Of a stretch of DNA of 58,450 nt, positions 25,285 to 35,330 are shown in pieces; the stretch's first letter is position 1, and every line of letters begins with the position of its first letter. Source of the DNA: Flammeovirgaceae bacterium (GTDB taxonomy: Bacteria > Bacteroidota > Bacteroidia > Cytophagales > Cyclobacteriaceae); NCBI GenBank assembly GCA_013204595.1, contig JABMNK010000047.1, positions 1-58,450 of the forward strand, written 5' to 3'. The translations under genes were made by a program, and so were the position numbers. Under the pieces are notes generated by a model that had not been told where the DNA came from, ran no database searches, and saw only the letters and a list, made by a program, of their open reading frames with translations.

Positions 25285-26559
25285 TTAAATATCGTGCATC
25301 AGAATGAAAACACCGGCACCTGCCAAAAATCCTATAGCAGAGATCCAGCTTATTTTTTTTAGGTACCAAAAGAAATCAATTTTTTCCATGCCCATGACAG
25401 CGACACCAGCTGCTGATCCAATAATCAGACATGAACCGCCAGTCCCAGCTGTATATGCCAATAATTCCCAAAAGTAATGATCTGGAGGATAGACATCAAG
25501 ACTGTACATGCGTTGCAGCGCTGCGACCAAAGGGACATTATCGAAGATGGCAGATAAAAAGCCAATACTTATGGCTACGATATTTATGTTGCCAATAACC
25601 TCATCTAATTTTTGTGCTATTTCGGGTAGTACTTCAATGTATTCGAGTGAACCAATACTAAGTAATATTCCAAAAAAGAATAAGATACTCGGGGTATCTA
25701 TTTTCTTAAGCGCATGATTGACAGATAAGATTCCTTTCTCTTCGTCGTCCTTACCCCCATGCATAAGCTCTGTTAATACCCACATCACGCCCAAACTAAA
25801 AAACATACCCATGTATGGGGGTAAATGAGTTACAGTTTTGAATACAGGAACAAATAGTAACCCACAGATGCCCATATAAAACACTAAATTTCGTTCAAAG
25901 CTATTGGTGGTAAAGTTTTGATTGGTATCGACTTGTGGTTTTAATTCAATGTTTCCTTTGATACTATAATTAATAATCAATGTGGGCAAAATCATGCAAA
26001 TCAAACTAGGCAGAAAAGTTTGCTTCACTATATTTAAGGGTGTTATTTGGCCGCCAATCCACAACATAGTAGTCGTGACATCTCCGATCGGGCTCCAGGC
26101 GCCACCCGCGTTAGATGAAATAATAACTAATCCCAATAGTAACCACTTCGTTTTTTGGTCGTGAATTAATTTACTTAAAATGGAAATCATAACGATGGTA
26201 GTAGTCAAATTATCTAAAACGGCAGAAAGGAAGAAAGTCACTATGGCTATTGTCCAGATCAATTTGGTTTTATTGGTACTTTTAATTTTCTCAGTAATTT
26301 TTTCGAAGCCGTCATGGGCATCAATGAGCTCTACGATGGTCATGGCGCCCAATAGAAAGAAGATAATTTCCCCAATAGAACTTAAATGATGCGATAGTTC
26401 AGAAATCACGACAGATTTGTCAGGATCACTTAAAACGATAATGGACCAACAAATAACGGCAGTGAGCAGACCCGTCGCAGCTTTATTTATTTTAATGCTA
26501 TGCTCTAAAGTTATCCCAAAATAACCTAAAATGAATACGACGACAACTAGTAAATGCAT
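25285..26559 (-). CDS. nhaD: NhaD-type Na+/H+ antiporter
   Basis: About 11-12 hydrophobic helices over 424 residues. The half-site motifs typical of NhaD are present: SAVLDNLTTTIVMISIL with the ion-site Asp/Asn/Thr cluster, SNAGGAWSPIGDVTTTMLW, and the second repeat FLSAIFDNVPLVAALQRM with GTGGSCLIIGSAAGVAVMG. It exports Na+ (or Li+) for protons, which suits a marine or saline habitat. Single gene, followed on the same strand after 147 bases by nothing related; anmK is upstream. Confidence 0.92.
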   Translation of the reverse strand: MHLLVVVVFILGYFGITLEHSIKINKAATGLLTAVICWSIIVLSDPDKSVVISELSHHLSSIGEIIFFLLGAMTIVELIDAHDGFEKITEKIKSTNKTKLIWTIAIVTFFLSAVLDNLTTTIVMISILSKLIHDQKTKWLLLGLVIISSNAGGAWSPIGDVTTTMLWIGGQITPLNIVKQTFLPSLICMILPTLIINYSIKGNIELKPQVDTNQNFTTNSFERNLVFYMGICGLLFVPVFKTVTHLPPYMGMFFSLGVMWVLTELMHGGKDDEEKGILSVNHALKKIDTPSILFFFGILLSIGSLEYIEVLPEIAQKLDEVIGNINIVAISIGFLSAIFDNVPLVAALQRMYSLDVYPPDHYFWELLAYTAGTGGSCLIIGSAAGVAVMGMEKIDFFWYLKKISWISAIGFLAGAGVFILMHDI

Positions 26560-26706
26560 AATTTAGATGAGTTTACGAAATTGATTTGTTGGTAAATTAT
26601 AATATAAACTTAAAAGAGGGTTTAAATTAAAAGTTTCATGATAAAAATAAAAAACATATTATGCAAACGGGTTTTTTTAGGTGAAAATAATTTTGCTCAA
26701 TCTAGG

Positions 26707-27759
26707 TTAAGGTAAATAAAGTATTCCAGCAGATGTATCACGACTAGCCCCGGTGACTATTTTTAGGACATTGGTCTCATTTCTTTGTTTTAAAATGGCC
26801 ATAAAACCAAAAATGATGGCTTCTTTAAAATCAATAATATTTGGGCTAGGGATGATGACATTCCTTCCAAGGGAATCTTCTATGGCCTTTACAAGTCCTT
26901 TGTTGTAGGCCCCTCCTCCTGTAATTAAGATTTTTTCATATTGACTATCAGCAAGCTGTTGAGATAGTTGCCCGCCTACAAACTGACAAAAAGTATACGC
27001 CATATCTTTCGGTGCAAAGTTAGGTAATTTTGCGATTATTTCTTCGGCTACCCATTCATTACTCATTGATTTGGGTCCTTTTAATTTAAAATAGGGAATG
27101 GCTGATAGGGCCTCGTACCAACTATTAAGCATGCTGCCACTCAGGGCAAGTGCCCCGTCATGATCGTAGGTCAACCCGACAAGATTGGCTATTTTGTTTA
27201 AAACCTGATTACAAGGAGCGATATCAAAGGCCTTAATTTCTACTCCATTTTTTATCGTTAGATTGGCGATACCACCTAGATTCACTAGTACATCGTATTC
27301 TGAAAAAAGTGCGAGATCGCCGATGGGCACTAAAGGAGCTCCAGCCCCTCCATAAATGACGTCTTTAGACCTGAAATTACAGATAGTGGGTATAGAAGCG
27401 TGAGTGGCAATGGCTTGACCATTGCCGATTTGTAAAGAATACTGACCGGCAGGTTGATGAAAGACTGTATGACCGTGAGAACCAATAATATCTGGATCAA
27501 TTTGATGCCGGGTACAAAAATCTTGAACCGTTCGGCCGATCCAAATGCCTAACTGAATATCTAATTCAGTTAGGGCCAATCCAGAAAGTTGACGCGCATT
27601 TTGCAAGCCTTCAAAAATGTCAAGATCAAAAGGGATGGTCTCCCCTATCAGAAAAGTGAAGTCCCATTTTGAATCCAAAAGTCGATATTCGCAAAAACTA
27701 ATATCCAATCCATCCAATGAGGATCCTGACATTATCCCAATTCCTTTTAGTTCATTCAT
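26707..27759 (-). CDS. anmK: Anhydro-N-acetylmuramic acid kinase
   Basis: Recycles cell-wall 1,6-anhydroMurNAc to MurNAc-6-phosphate. Start motif GIMSGSSLDGLDISFCEY, the GSHGHTVFHQP block, GDLALFSEYDVLVNLGGIANLT, DIAPCNQVLN, and ITGGGAYNKGLVKAIE identify the family. Length 350 is typical for the Bacteroidota subfamily. Divergent from coaX with a 27-base gap. With the murF-alr and M19 genes it adds to a peptidoglycan theme. Confidence 0.95.
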   Translation of the reverse strand: MNELKGIGIMSGSSLDGLDISFCEYRLLDSKWDFTFLIGETIPFDLDIFEGLQNARQLSGLALTELDIQLGIWIGRTVQDFCTRHQIDPDIIGSHGHTVFHQPAGQYSLQIGNGQAIATHASIPTICNFRSKDVIYGGAGAPLVPIGDLALFSEYDVLVNLGGIANLTIKNGVEIKAFDIAPCNQVLNKIANLVGLTYDHDGALALSGSMLNSWYEALSAIPYFKLKGPKSMSNEWVAEEIIAKLPNFAPKDMAYTFCQFVGGQLSQQLADSQYEKILITGGGAYNKGLVKAIEDSLGRNVIIPSPNIIDFKEAIIFGFMAILKQRNETNVLKIVTGASRDTSAGILYLP

Positions 27760-27767
27760 TATATTTG
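27760..27767 (+). promoter_or_regulatory. Candidate -7 element for the coaX operon
   Basis: TATATTTG matches TAnnTTTG, 19 bases before the coaX TTG start in the short anmK/coaX divergent gap. If real, it drives the long coaX-to-PPIase transcript. Confidence 0.4.
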
Positions 27768-27786
27768 CTAATTAATCATTTATTTT

Positions 27787-28512
27787 TTGAGCGCCAAATC
27801 AAATTTCGTTATTGATATCGGGAATAGCCGAATAAAATCCGCAACCATCCTACGAGATACGGTTTCGGACATCAAGTATTGGGACAAAGCGGAAGAATTA
27901 CAAAAGCATCGAGCCAAAAATCAGCCAACCATTATCAGCTCTGTTAAACATGATAGGTCGCAACTTACGGCTATTTTTGGGAATGAGGTTTTCATCTTAG
28001 GACCTGAAACCATGCTTCCGATTGGGATTAATTATGATACACCTCAAACATTGGGTAAGGATCGTATCGCCAGTGCGGTAGCTGCTAATTATTTATTTCC
28101 AATGGAGAATCTCCTGATTATCGACGCAGGAACTTGCATTACATATGATTTGGTGATAGCGGGTTTGTTTGAAGGCGGATTAATCAGTCCGGGTTATCTC
28201 ATGAGATTAAGGGCGATGCACATGATGACTGCCGGCTTGCCGGATCTTTCAACATTGTGGACGGAACATGATTCGAATTTGGTAGGAAAATCCACCGGGC
28301 AGTGCATGGTATCAGGTGCAAAAAACGGAATGTTGGACGAAATAAATGGAATGATCTCTCGTTTTAAGGAAAAATATGTGGATTTGAAGGTAATTGTGAC
28401 AGGCGGAGATACTTCATTGTTTGAAAGCAGTTTAAAAGAACACATCTTTGTGCGCTCAAATTTGGTCCTGTTAGGACTGAATCAAATTTTGCTTTATAAT
28501 GAGAATATTTAA
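27787..28512 (+). CDS. coaX: Type III pantothenate kinase
   Basis: First step of coenzyme A synthesis, cytoplasmic ASKHA-fold kinase. VIDIGNSRIKSA near the N terminus is the phosphate-1 motif; DTPQTLGKDRIASAVAAN and IIDAGTCITYDLV with catalytic Asp follow; GGLISPGYLMRLRAMHMMTAGLP and IVTGGDTSLFES complete it. The start is a TTG at 27787, without a nearby ATG. Its last 14 bases overlap the following outer-membrane gene. Confidence 0.95.
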   Translation: MSAKSNFVIDIGNSRIKSATILRDTVSDIKYWDKAEELQKHRAKNQPTIISSVKHDRSQLTAIFGNEVFILGPETMLPIGINYDTPQTLGKDRIASAVAANYLFPMENLLIIDAGTCITYDLVIAGLFEGGLISPGYLMRLRAMHMMTAGLPDLSTLWTEHDSNLVGKSTGQCMVSGAKNGMLDEINGMISRFKEKYVDLKVIVTGGDTSLFESSLKEHIFVRSNLVLLGLNQILLYNENI

Positions 28513-29770
28513 ATCTGTTTTATTAGTACTACTATCTTTTGGTCACTTGGTATCTATTGGCCAGTCGGTCTCTAGCACCTATTCTATTTATGGTATAGGG
28601 GAATTAGTAAATAATTCTTTAGCCCATAATCAGGCTATGGGGGGATTAGGAATAGGTATGCCGCAACGTTATAATCTAAATATTCAGAATCCAGCTTGGC
28701 TTAGTTATAACGCGCTGACCTCATTTAATGTAGGCTTACAAATGGACTTAAGAAACTATAATGGGGATTTAACCAGTGGTAAAACGACAACGGCAAGTTT
28801 GAGGTCTATGGTTTTTTCTGTTCCATTACTCAATGGCAAATGGGGGTCCGCATTTTCTCTGCTGCCTTTCAGCTCAGTGGGTTATAATTTAATGGGGGAA
28901 TCAGTGGTGAACAATAGTGAATTTAATGAGATCGTTGCAAATAACTATTCAGGGAGTGGCGGCCTTACTCAATTTGCGTGGTCCAATGGATTTCGAATTT
29001 ATCAATCTATTAATGTGGGAGTAAAACTGGCAAAAGTATTTGGGAATATCCTCAAATCGACTCAAAGTCAAATACTTTCAGATACTTCGGGGACCAATTA
29101 TTTCGCTGACTACACGATAGATGAGACTTATGACGACATGACTTTTGGTTTTTCTATCGGGAAAAAAGTGAAAATAAAGGAGGATCGGGAATTAAATTTC
29201 GGGGCAACCTACGAAAATTTAGGTGTGCTTAAAGGTGTGAGAAATACTTATTTAAGTAATTACTTGAATGGGTCGGCTCAAGTTGGACCGGCGATCCAGC
29301 TTCAGTCAGATGTGTCTACTACTTTTGATTTACCTACAAATGTTGGATTGGGTCTGTCATATTCCAAGGTTGATAAATATCAGATTGGGTTAGATGTTAA
29401 TTTTGGTAATTGGTCAGGACGTCAATCAAACACAGATGACATTCAGCTAAATAATACAACGGAAATAATTGTCGGTGGGGAGTTGACCCCAGACATGAGA
29501 AGTATTACGAGTTACTTGAACAGGGTCACCTACCGTTTTGGATTAAATTTCTCGGAATTACCATATTTGGTGCAAGAAAATACCATTAACGAATTTAGTA
29601 TTAATTTTGGGGCTTCATTTCCTGTCGCTGGACTTTCGACATTAGATCTTGCTTTAAGATATGGTGAAAGAGGAAAGACGAATCAAGGATTGGTTAAGGA
29701 GTCTTTTTTTCAGTTTGTTTTAGCAATGACAATTAATGAAAGATGGTTTATAAAAAGAAAATACGATTAA
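28499..29770 (+). CDS. Outer-membrane beta-barrel protein, FadL/PorV-like
   Basis: Signal peptide (about residues 1-21, ending SIGQ) followed by a 400-residue barrel with repeated strands such as NVGLQMDLRNYNG, FGNILKSTQSQ, LNFGATYENLGVL, GLGLSYSKVDKYQIGLDVNFGNW and a terminal strand ending FIKRKYD. The conserved N-terminal YSIYGIGELVNNS and the place after coaX are typical of Bacteroidota. Function unknown; transport or surface assembly is possible. It overlaps coaX by 14 bases and the TPR gene by one base (TAATG). Confidence 0.75.
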   Translation: MRIFKSVLLVLLSFGHLVSIGQSVSSTYSIYGIGELVNNSLAHNQAMGGLGIGMPQRYNLNIQNPAWLSYNALTSFNVGLQMDLRNYNGDLTSGKTTTASLRSMVFSVPLLNGKWGSAFSLLPFSSVGYNLMGESVVNNSEFNEIVANNYSGSGGLTQFAWSNGFRIYQSINVGVKLAKVFGNILKSTQSQILSDTSGTNYFADYTIDETYDDMTFGFSIGKKVKIKEDRELNFGATYENLGVLKGVRNTYLSNYLNGSAQVGPAIQLQSDVSTTFDLPTNVGLGLSYSKVDKYQIGLDVNFGNWSGRQSNTDDIQLNNTTEIIVGGELTPDMRSITSYLNRVTYRFGLNFSELPYLVQENTINEFSINFGASFPVAGLSTLDLALRYGERGKTNQGLVKESFFQFVLAMTINERWFIKRKYD

Positions 29771-31080
29771 TGATTACAATGAAAAGATTACTAGTACTCG
29801 CAACATGCTTATTTTTATCCATTTTGAATCTTCAAGCGCAACCCGGATGGAATTGGGGCGATCAAATAGACGTTGCTAAAGAAAAAAATGCCATATACAC
29901 TGATATGGTTAAAGTAGAAAAGTATTCAGAAGCCATTTCTCCTCATGGGTGGCTATTAGAAAATGCTCCTGACTTGAATGAATCACTCTATCAAAACGGT
30001 GCTAAAATTTATGAAGAGCTTGCCGAAAAAGAGAAAGAGGCGTCTGCCCAGGAAAAATATCAGCTCAAGGCAATGGAGATGTATGATTTGAGAATCAAAT
30101 ATTTCGGGAATGAGGCGTCAGTTTTGAATCGTAAAGTTTATCCGGCGTATAAGTTTTATAAAAATGATAAGGCAAAATACCCGGAGTTATTTCAAATGTT
30201 TAAACAAACATTTGAAATAACAGGGGAAGATTTTTTTGAAAATAATTTTGTTGCTTATATGGATGTCGTCAGGAGGTATAAAACGGTAGGTGGGCCGATT
30301 TCGGACGAAGAGGTCTTGGATATATATACGTCATTGTCAGAGATTCTTGACAAGAAGCTCTTGAGTGGAAAAAATTTGGACCGAGTGAATAATACCGTTG
30401 AAAATATTGATAAGCTACTGACCCTAACGATTGATCTAAATTGTGATTACGTGGAAAGTTTATTGGGGCCAAAGTTAGCGGAGACGGGAGATTTTAAAGT
30501 GGCATCCAAAATATTCAAATTGATGTTACAGAATAAATGTACGGATAGATCATTGGCATTTGATGCGGCTAAAATTGTGAATGAAAATTCTCCTGACTTT
30601 GCGATTTCTAAATTTCTAGGATCACGGGCGTCAAGAGACGGCGACCGAGAGGCGGCTATTGACTTTTATAGCCAAGCGCTTGGCTTGACTGAGGAGAGTG
30701 CTAAAAAAGCCGAAATTTATTTAAGTTTGGCTAAATTGGATTATCAGGTCGGTTTAAAAAGTAGTGCCCGCACCAACTGCCGTAAGGCATTATCGTTTGA
30801 TCCTTCTATGAGCGACGCTCACGTCTTAATCGGCAACCTATATTTATCGAGCTTTGAGGAGTGTAAGCAAGGCGAAATGAAGACTTTGGATTATGCCGTC
30901 TTTATTGCTGCCCACAACGCTTTTCAAAAAGCAGGGGACAGAGAAGGCATGATTAAGGCAGAAGCCTTATTCCCATCGATAACCGATATTTTTACAGAAG
31001 AATTCGTTGAAGGTGAAACTATTGATATCGGATGTTGGATAAATGAAAGTGTTATTCTTACAAAAAGAACAGAAAATTAA
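29770..31080 (+). CDS. Periplasmic TPR-repeat protein
   Basis: Signal peptide (MITMKRLLVLATCLFLSILNLQA) then about 415 largely helical residues. Clear TPR units lie in the C-terminal half: REAAIDFYSQALGLTEES, AEIYLSLAKLDYQVGLKSSARTNCRKALSFDPSMSDAHVLIGNLYLSSF. ATG 29770 overlaps the previous stop; ATG 29779 is an alternative. It sits between the outer-membrane protein and lptC, a fixed order in many Bacteroidota, which suggests a role in envelope assembly. Its 3' end overlaps lptC by 38 bases. Confidence 0.85.
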   Translation: MITMKRLLVLATCLFLSILNLQAQPGWNWGDQIDVAKEKNAIYTDMVKVEKYSEAISPHGWLLENAPDLNESLYQNGAKIYEELAEKEKEASAQEKYQLKAMEMYDLRIKYFGNEASVLNRKVYPAYKFYKNDKAKYPELFQMFKQTFEITGEDFFENNFVAYMDVVRRYKTVGGPISDEEVLDIYTSLSEILDKKLLSGKNLDRVNNTVENIDKLLTLTIDLNCDYVESLLGPKLAETGDFKVASKIFKLMLQNKCTDRSLAFDAAKIVNENSPDFAISKFLGSRASRDGDREAAIDFYSQALGLTEESAKKAEIYLSLAKLDYQVGLKSSARTNCRKALSFDPSMSDAHVLIGNLYLSSFEECKQGEMKTLDYAVFIAAHNAFQKAGDREGMIKAEALFPSITDIFTEEFVEGETIDIGCWINESVILTKRTEN

Positions 31081-31663
31081 CACCACCAAAACCAAAGAGT
31101 TAAGAAAAACGGTCCGGTTCTATGACCGTTTTTTTCTTTTTAGTGTGGTATTGTGTGTGTCAATTGCCGCGTGCTCTGGAAGAAAAGAGCTACTTCAACA
31201 GGAAATCTTTGACGGCCCGATCATGCAAATGTCCAACGTAAATACGATGATGACTGATTCAGGAAAGTTGGTCATGAAATTAAAGGCGCCTAAACAGCTG
31301 CAGTATGATAATTCCAATAAGGATTGGCCTGAAGGATTAATTTTGGAATATTATCGCAATGAGGAAGTTCCGGTATGCACCTTTAAGTCCAATAGGGCTA
31401 CTTATGATGCAAAGACAAATATTTACGTTGGTGAGGGAAATGTAATTGTACAGAATATCGAAACTAAAGATGAGCTGAATACCGAGACTTTATTTTGGAG
31501 TCCAATAGAGGCAAGGTTTTATACCAATAGTTTTGTCACAATAGTTTCAGACGGGGAAATTCATACAGGAGAGGGGTTGACTGCCAATCAAGATTTTTCC
31601 GCTTATCAAATCATTAAGCCATCAGGAACCATTCAAATAAAGGACGAATTTGAAACGAATTAA
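31043..31663 (+). CDS. lptC: LPS export protein LptC (lipoprotein-like)
   Basis: Bitopic periplasmic component of the lipopolysaccharide transport bridge. A hydrophobic N-terminal segment (FFLFSVVLCVSIAAC) is followed by an LptC-type beta-jellyroll with MMTDSGKLVMKLKAPKQLQYD, NRATYDAKTNIYVGEGNVIVQNIET and ETLFWSPIEARFYTNSFVTI. In Bacteroidota LptC often carries a lipobox-like Cys, as here. The start lies 38 bases inside the upstream TPR gene, and the end overlaps the small membrane gene by 14 bases. Confidence 0.88.
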   Translation: MKVLFLQKEQKINTTKTKELRKTVRFYDRFFLFSVVLCVSIAACSGRKELLQQEIFDGPIMQMSNVNTMMTDSGKLVMKLKAPKQLQYDNSNKDWPEGLILEYYRNEEVPVCTFKSNRATYDAKTNIYVGEGNVIVQNIETKDELNTETLFWSPIEARFYTNSFVTIVSDGEIHTGEGLTANQDFSAYQIIKPSGTIQIKDEFETN

Positions 31664-31838
31664 TGCAATTATCTTCTACTTGGCTTTAGGTTTTTTTATA
31701 ATTGGCCTATATGAAGCCTGGAATTTTGGTTTTCAAAATTCGTATGGTATTTTCATGTTCAGTATTGCCTTATTGTTTTTATATCAATTTAGGAAAAACC
31801 TAAAGAAACCGCTTCCAAAAAAGAGATCTAAGAAATAA
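31650..31838 (+). CDS. Small two-helix membrane protein between lptC and CNNM gene
   Basis: 62 residues with two hydrophobic helices (about 6-24 and 31-48) and a very basic C-terminal tail rich in Lys. Starts with TTG inside the end of lptC and ends one base before the next ATG, so it is part of the operon. No family recognised; its tight packing argues it is a real gene. Confidence 0.65.
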   Translation: MKRINAIIFYLALGFFIIGLYEAWNFGFQNSYGIFMFSIALLFLYQFRKNLKKPLPKKRSKK

Positions 31839-33113
31839 ATGAGTAGTTATCTAATCATAGGTTTAACAATAATTTTTTCTGCTTTTTTTTCAGGAATGGA
31901 GATCGCCTACATCTCTTCAGACAAGTTAAGAATTGAGATGTTGTCCAAAAAAATGACCGTGGTTGGAAGCATTCTTAGGCATTTTCAAAAGTACAGGGCC
32001 CGTTTTTTGGCTACTACACTGGTTGGAAATAATTTGGCACTGGTTATATATGGGATTTTTATGGCAAATCTTCTTGAGCCCTTGCTCATCAGCCTACTTC
32101 CAGAATGGGGAAATGGAGAAATTATTGTCTTGACCCTTCAGACTTTGACGGCGACATTTATCGTATTAATTACAGCTGAATTTGTCCCAAAGAGTTTGTT
32201 CTTGCTGAATCCGGACCTCTTATTAAGTTTTTTTTCTATTCCGATGATGATCCTCTACATTATTATGTACCCAGTAGTCAGAATGGTAGAAGTCATATCT
32301 AAATTTATCATTACAGTTGTTTTTAAATTGAGGTATGCGGAGAATCAGACCTTATTTGCCCTGACAGATCTCAATAACTTTATTAAAAGGAATGCCATTC
32401 ATTCAAGGACAGAAGATCAAGAGATTGATGCAAAAATCTTTAATAATGCGATTGAATTTAAAGAGGTTCAAGCTCGGGAATGCATGATCCCTAGAACCGA
32501 AATCGTCGCGGTAGACATTCATGATGATTTATTAAAGCTTAATGAGGCGTTTATAGAAAGTGGGCATTCTAAAATTATTGTGTATAAGGAACATATTGAT
32601 AATGTAATAGGGTATTGCCACTCCTTGGAAATGTTTAAAAAGCCGAAGACCATTCAGGACATACTTACCCCGATTATTATTATTCCAGAAACAATGACCG
32701 CAAATGAACTGCTTGTAAAGCTTATTGCAGAACAAAAGAGCTTGGCGTTAGTTGTTGATGAATTCGGCGGGACGTCAGGGATTGTTAGCATTGAAGATGT
32801 TATGGAAGAAATTTTTGGTGAAATAAGGGATGAGCATGACGATGAATTTTTGACGGAACAAAAAATAGCTGAAAATATTTTTTTACTTAGTGCACGTCAT
32901 GAAATAGATTATCTCAACGAAAAGTACGATTGGGCGCTTCCAGACGGTGATTATGATACTTTGGGAGGTTTGATTTTAAACAGAAATGAAGATATTCCAG
33001 TGATACAAGAAGTAATTAATTTGGATCATTTTACCTTCCAAATTGTGGCAATGGAGGAGAATAGGATTGATCAAGTACGCCTAACAATAAAAAATTATAA
33101 GGAGCCCTTGTAA
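31839..33113 (+). CDS. CNNM/CorC-family membrane protein (DUF21-CBS-CorC_HlyC)
   Basis: N-terminal DUF21 transmembrane domain (about 1-165), with FSGMEIAYISSDKLR at the start; CBS pair about 200-330 (ECMIPRTEIVAVDIHD; LALVVDEFGGTSGIVSIEDVMEEIFG); CorC_HlyC transporter-associated domain at the C terminus (DYDTLGGLILNRNEDIP). Family members are magnesium/metal efflux transporters, and relatives in Bacteroidota include GldE; assignment between these is open. Length 424 fits both. Confidence 0.9.
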   Translation: MSSYLIIGLTIIFSAFFSGMEIAYISSDKLRIEMLSKKMTVVGSILRHFQKYRARFLATTLVGNNLALVIYGIFMANLLEPLLISLLPEWGNGEIIVLTLQTLTATFIVLITAEFVPKSLFLLNPDLLLSFFSIPMMILYIIMYPVVRMVEVISKFIITVVFKLRYAENQTLFALTDLNNFIKRNAIHSRTEDQEIDAKIFNNAIEFKEVQARECMIPRTEIVAVDIHDDLLKLNEAFIESGHSKIIVYKEHIDNVIGYCHSLEMFKKPKTIQDILTPIIIIPETMTANELLVKLIAEQKSLALVVDEFGGTSGIVSIEDVMEEIFGEIRDEHDDEFLTEQKIAENIFLLSARHEIDYLNEKYDWALPDGDYDTLGGLILNRNEDIPVIQEVINLDHFTFQIVAMEENRIDQVRLTIKNYKEPL

Positions 33114-33190
33114 ATCAAAGGTTTAGATCGTTTTTATATTCCCTCCAAACCCCTATTTTTGCGATCTTTATTTTAAACAGGAAAGAAATT

Positions 33191-35311
33191 ATGGCGTTGA
33201 TTAATACACTTAGAGAAAAAGCCGGAAAGGTCGTTATAGTGTTTGTAGCTTTTTCAATGTTTTCCTTTATTCTCACCGATTTATTGCAGTCAAATTCTGC
33301 ATTACTGAATGGATCCACCGACTTAGGTGAAATTAATGCTACTAGTATTAGCTATGAGCAATTTCAACAAAAAGTAGAAGAGCTATCTTACAACTTTTCA
33401 CTCAACACGGGTAAGAGTCCTTTGGCAGAGGATATGGAGCAAATCAGACAGCAGGCTTGGCAAAGATTTGTTGTTGAGAATATTTTCTTCGAGCAATATG
33501 ACCAATTGGGCATTGAGGTAACTGAATCCGAATTGATAGATATGGTTCAAGGGGTCAATATAAATCCTCAAATCAGACAAATATTCGCAGATCCAACTAC
33601 TGGGGAATTTCAGAAAGAGGGGGTGATCAGCTTTTTGCAGCAACTGAATAACGCACCTTCAGAGCAACGACTGTCATGGCTTGCCTTTGAAGCATCTCTT
33701 CCAGAGTCTCGGAAATTAACAAAGTATGAAAATCTAATAAATCTAACCAAGTTTGCAAATAAACATGAAGCTAAGGCGGCTTATCAAAAGAATGCCTCTT
33801 TGACTGTTGATTATTTGTATGTGCCTTTCTTTTCTTTAAATGACACGCTAGTAACGGTAACAGAATTAGAATTAGAAACCTATCTTAAAAATAATAAAAA
33901 CGCATATCAGCGGGAGGCATCCAGAGATGCTGCTTACGTAATATTTCCCATTGAGCCGTCCTCAGAGGATTCCTCCTTTGTACGGGATGAAATGCAAGTA
34001 ATTAGGGAAGGACTTATTGATAATGAAAATGATTCATCCTTTGCGGTGTTGAATTCGGAAGGAGCCACTCCTTATGGGTCATATACTCCTGATAACGTAC
34101 CACAATGGTTGGATCAAAGCAGTTCGTTAACCGTCGGTTTTGTATCTGAGGTCAAATTGGTTGATAATGCTTATAGTGTTTATAAAATCAGCGACATCAG
34201 GCAAGGAGAGGAATATTTTCTCAAGGCAAGTCATATACTTTTTCAGTCTAGTGATGAGAGTGCAGCGGCAAAAAGTGAAGCACGTAAAGAGGCACAGCGA
34301 GTGCTAAATGAAATCAAAAGAGGAGCGGATTTTGGAGAGATGGCTAGCATTTATGGGACCGATGGGACCGCTTCTCGAGGTGGAGATCTAGGTTGGTTTG
34401 GAGAAAATTCCAATTATGATGAAGATTTTAAAAAGGCTTGTTTTGCTAAAGCGGGTCAGGGGTTGATTTCTACAGTCGTAGAAACCTCATTCGGATATCA
34501 TCTTATCAATATTACCGAAGCCAAAACGAAGACGATATATGACATTTCATCCATAGAAAAGGAGTTATTCACATCTGGTCCAACGGACAATGCGATATAT
34601 AGACAAGCAGAAATTTTTGCTTCTGAGAGCAATAATGAAAAATCATTTAACGAGAATGCAAATTCCAATGGGCTCGAAATCCGAAAGGCGACAAAGGTTC
34701 GGAAAAATGACAAGCTTATCGGTGGAGTACAAAATGCAAGATCTATTGTTTTTTGGTTGTTTAATGAAGGTGCCGATGAAAAGGTATCTGAGGTTTTTGA
34801 ATTGGATGGCAATTATGTAGTGGCGATTCAAACGGGGGAGCAAGAAGAGGGTACTGCCAAACTGGATGAAGTCATTAATGAGGTTAAAAGAAAAGTTTTA
34901 GATGAGAAAAAGGCGGAGCAGATCATCGCAAATCTGACAAAAACTGAGGGTTCTTATGAAGAGATTAGCGCGGCTTATGGTATAGGGGCAAGAACGGGGA
35001 CTACGGAATTAACCTTGAATAGCAACAATTTTCCGAATGTAGGCTTAGCACCTGAAGCCATTGGACTTGCGTTTGCGTTGGAGGAGGGAGAATCAACGCG
35101 TCCTTTTAAAACTCAGAACGGTATTGTCATGATGAGCGTAACGGTCAAGACACTTCTAGAAGAGCTAGCCGATTACGAGGCCTACCGAAGCGTAGTGTTG
35201 AACACCCAGACAGATATTAGAAGACGAGAAGATCCTTTTACTTATCAGCGTATCTATGACGCACTGGTAGGGGCTGTCGAGGTTGTAGATAATCGCTATA
35301 AGTTTTATTAA
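33191..35311 (+). CDS. PpiD/SurA-like membrane-anchored peptidylprolyl isomerase
   Basis: 706 residues with one N-terminal membrane helix (about 14-33, VVIVFVAFSMFSFILTDLL), a SurA-like chaperone domain, and a parvulin rotamase domain at about 343-445 (KASHILFQSSDE, FGEMASIYGTDGTASRGGDLGWF, TSFGYHLINITE). The C-terminal third is a second, degenerate chaperone/PPIase-like part. Matches the PpiD layout: anchored in the inner membrane, helping outer-membrane protein folding. A TATTTTTG at 33154-33161 could be a separate promoter. Last gene of the envelope run. Confidence 0.92.
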   Translation: MALINTLREKAGKVVIVFVAFSMFSFILTDLLQSNSALLNGSTDLGEINATSISYEQFQQKVEELSYNFSLNTGKSPLAEDMEQIRQQAWQRFVVENIFFEQYDQLGIEVTESELIDMVQGVNINPQIRQIFADPTTGEFQKEGVISFLQQLNNAPSEQRLSWLAFEASLPESRKLTKYENLINLTKFANKHEAKAAYQKNASLTVDYLYVPFFSLNDTLVTVTELELETYLKNNKNAYQREASRDAAYVIFPIEPSSEDSSFVRDEMQVIREGLIDNENDSSFAVLNSEGATPYGSYTPDNVPQWLDQSSSLTVGFVSEVKLVDNAYSVYKISDIRQGEEYFLKASHILFQSSDESAAAKSEARKEAQRVLNEIKRGADFGEMASIYGTDGTASRGGDLGWFGENSNYDEDFKKACFAKAGQGLISTVVETSFGYHLINITEAKTKTIYDISSIEKELFTSGPTDNAIYRQAEIFASESNNEKSFNENANSNGLEIRKATKVRKNDKLIGGVQNARSIVFWLFNEGADEKVSEVFELDGNYVVAIQTGEQEEGTAKLDEVINEVKRKVLDEKKAEQIIANLTKTEGSYEEISAAYGIGARTGTTELTLNSNNFPNVGLAPEAIGLAFALEEGESTRPFKTQNGIVMMSVTVKTLLEELADYEAYRSVVLNTQTDIRRREDPFTYQRIYDALVGAVEVVDNRYKFY

Positions 35312-35330
35312 TTTTTCAAATTACCTTCAA

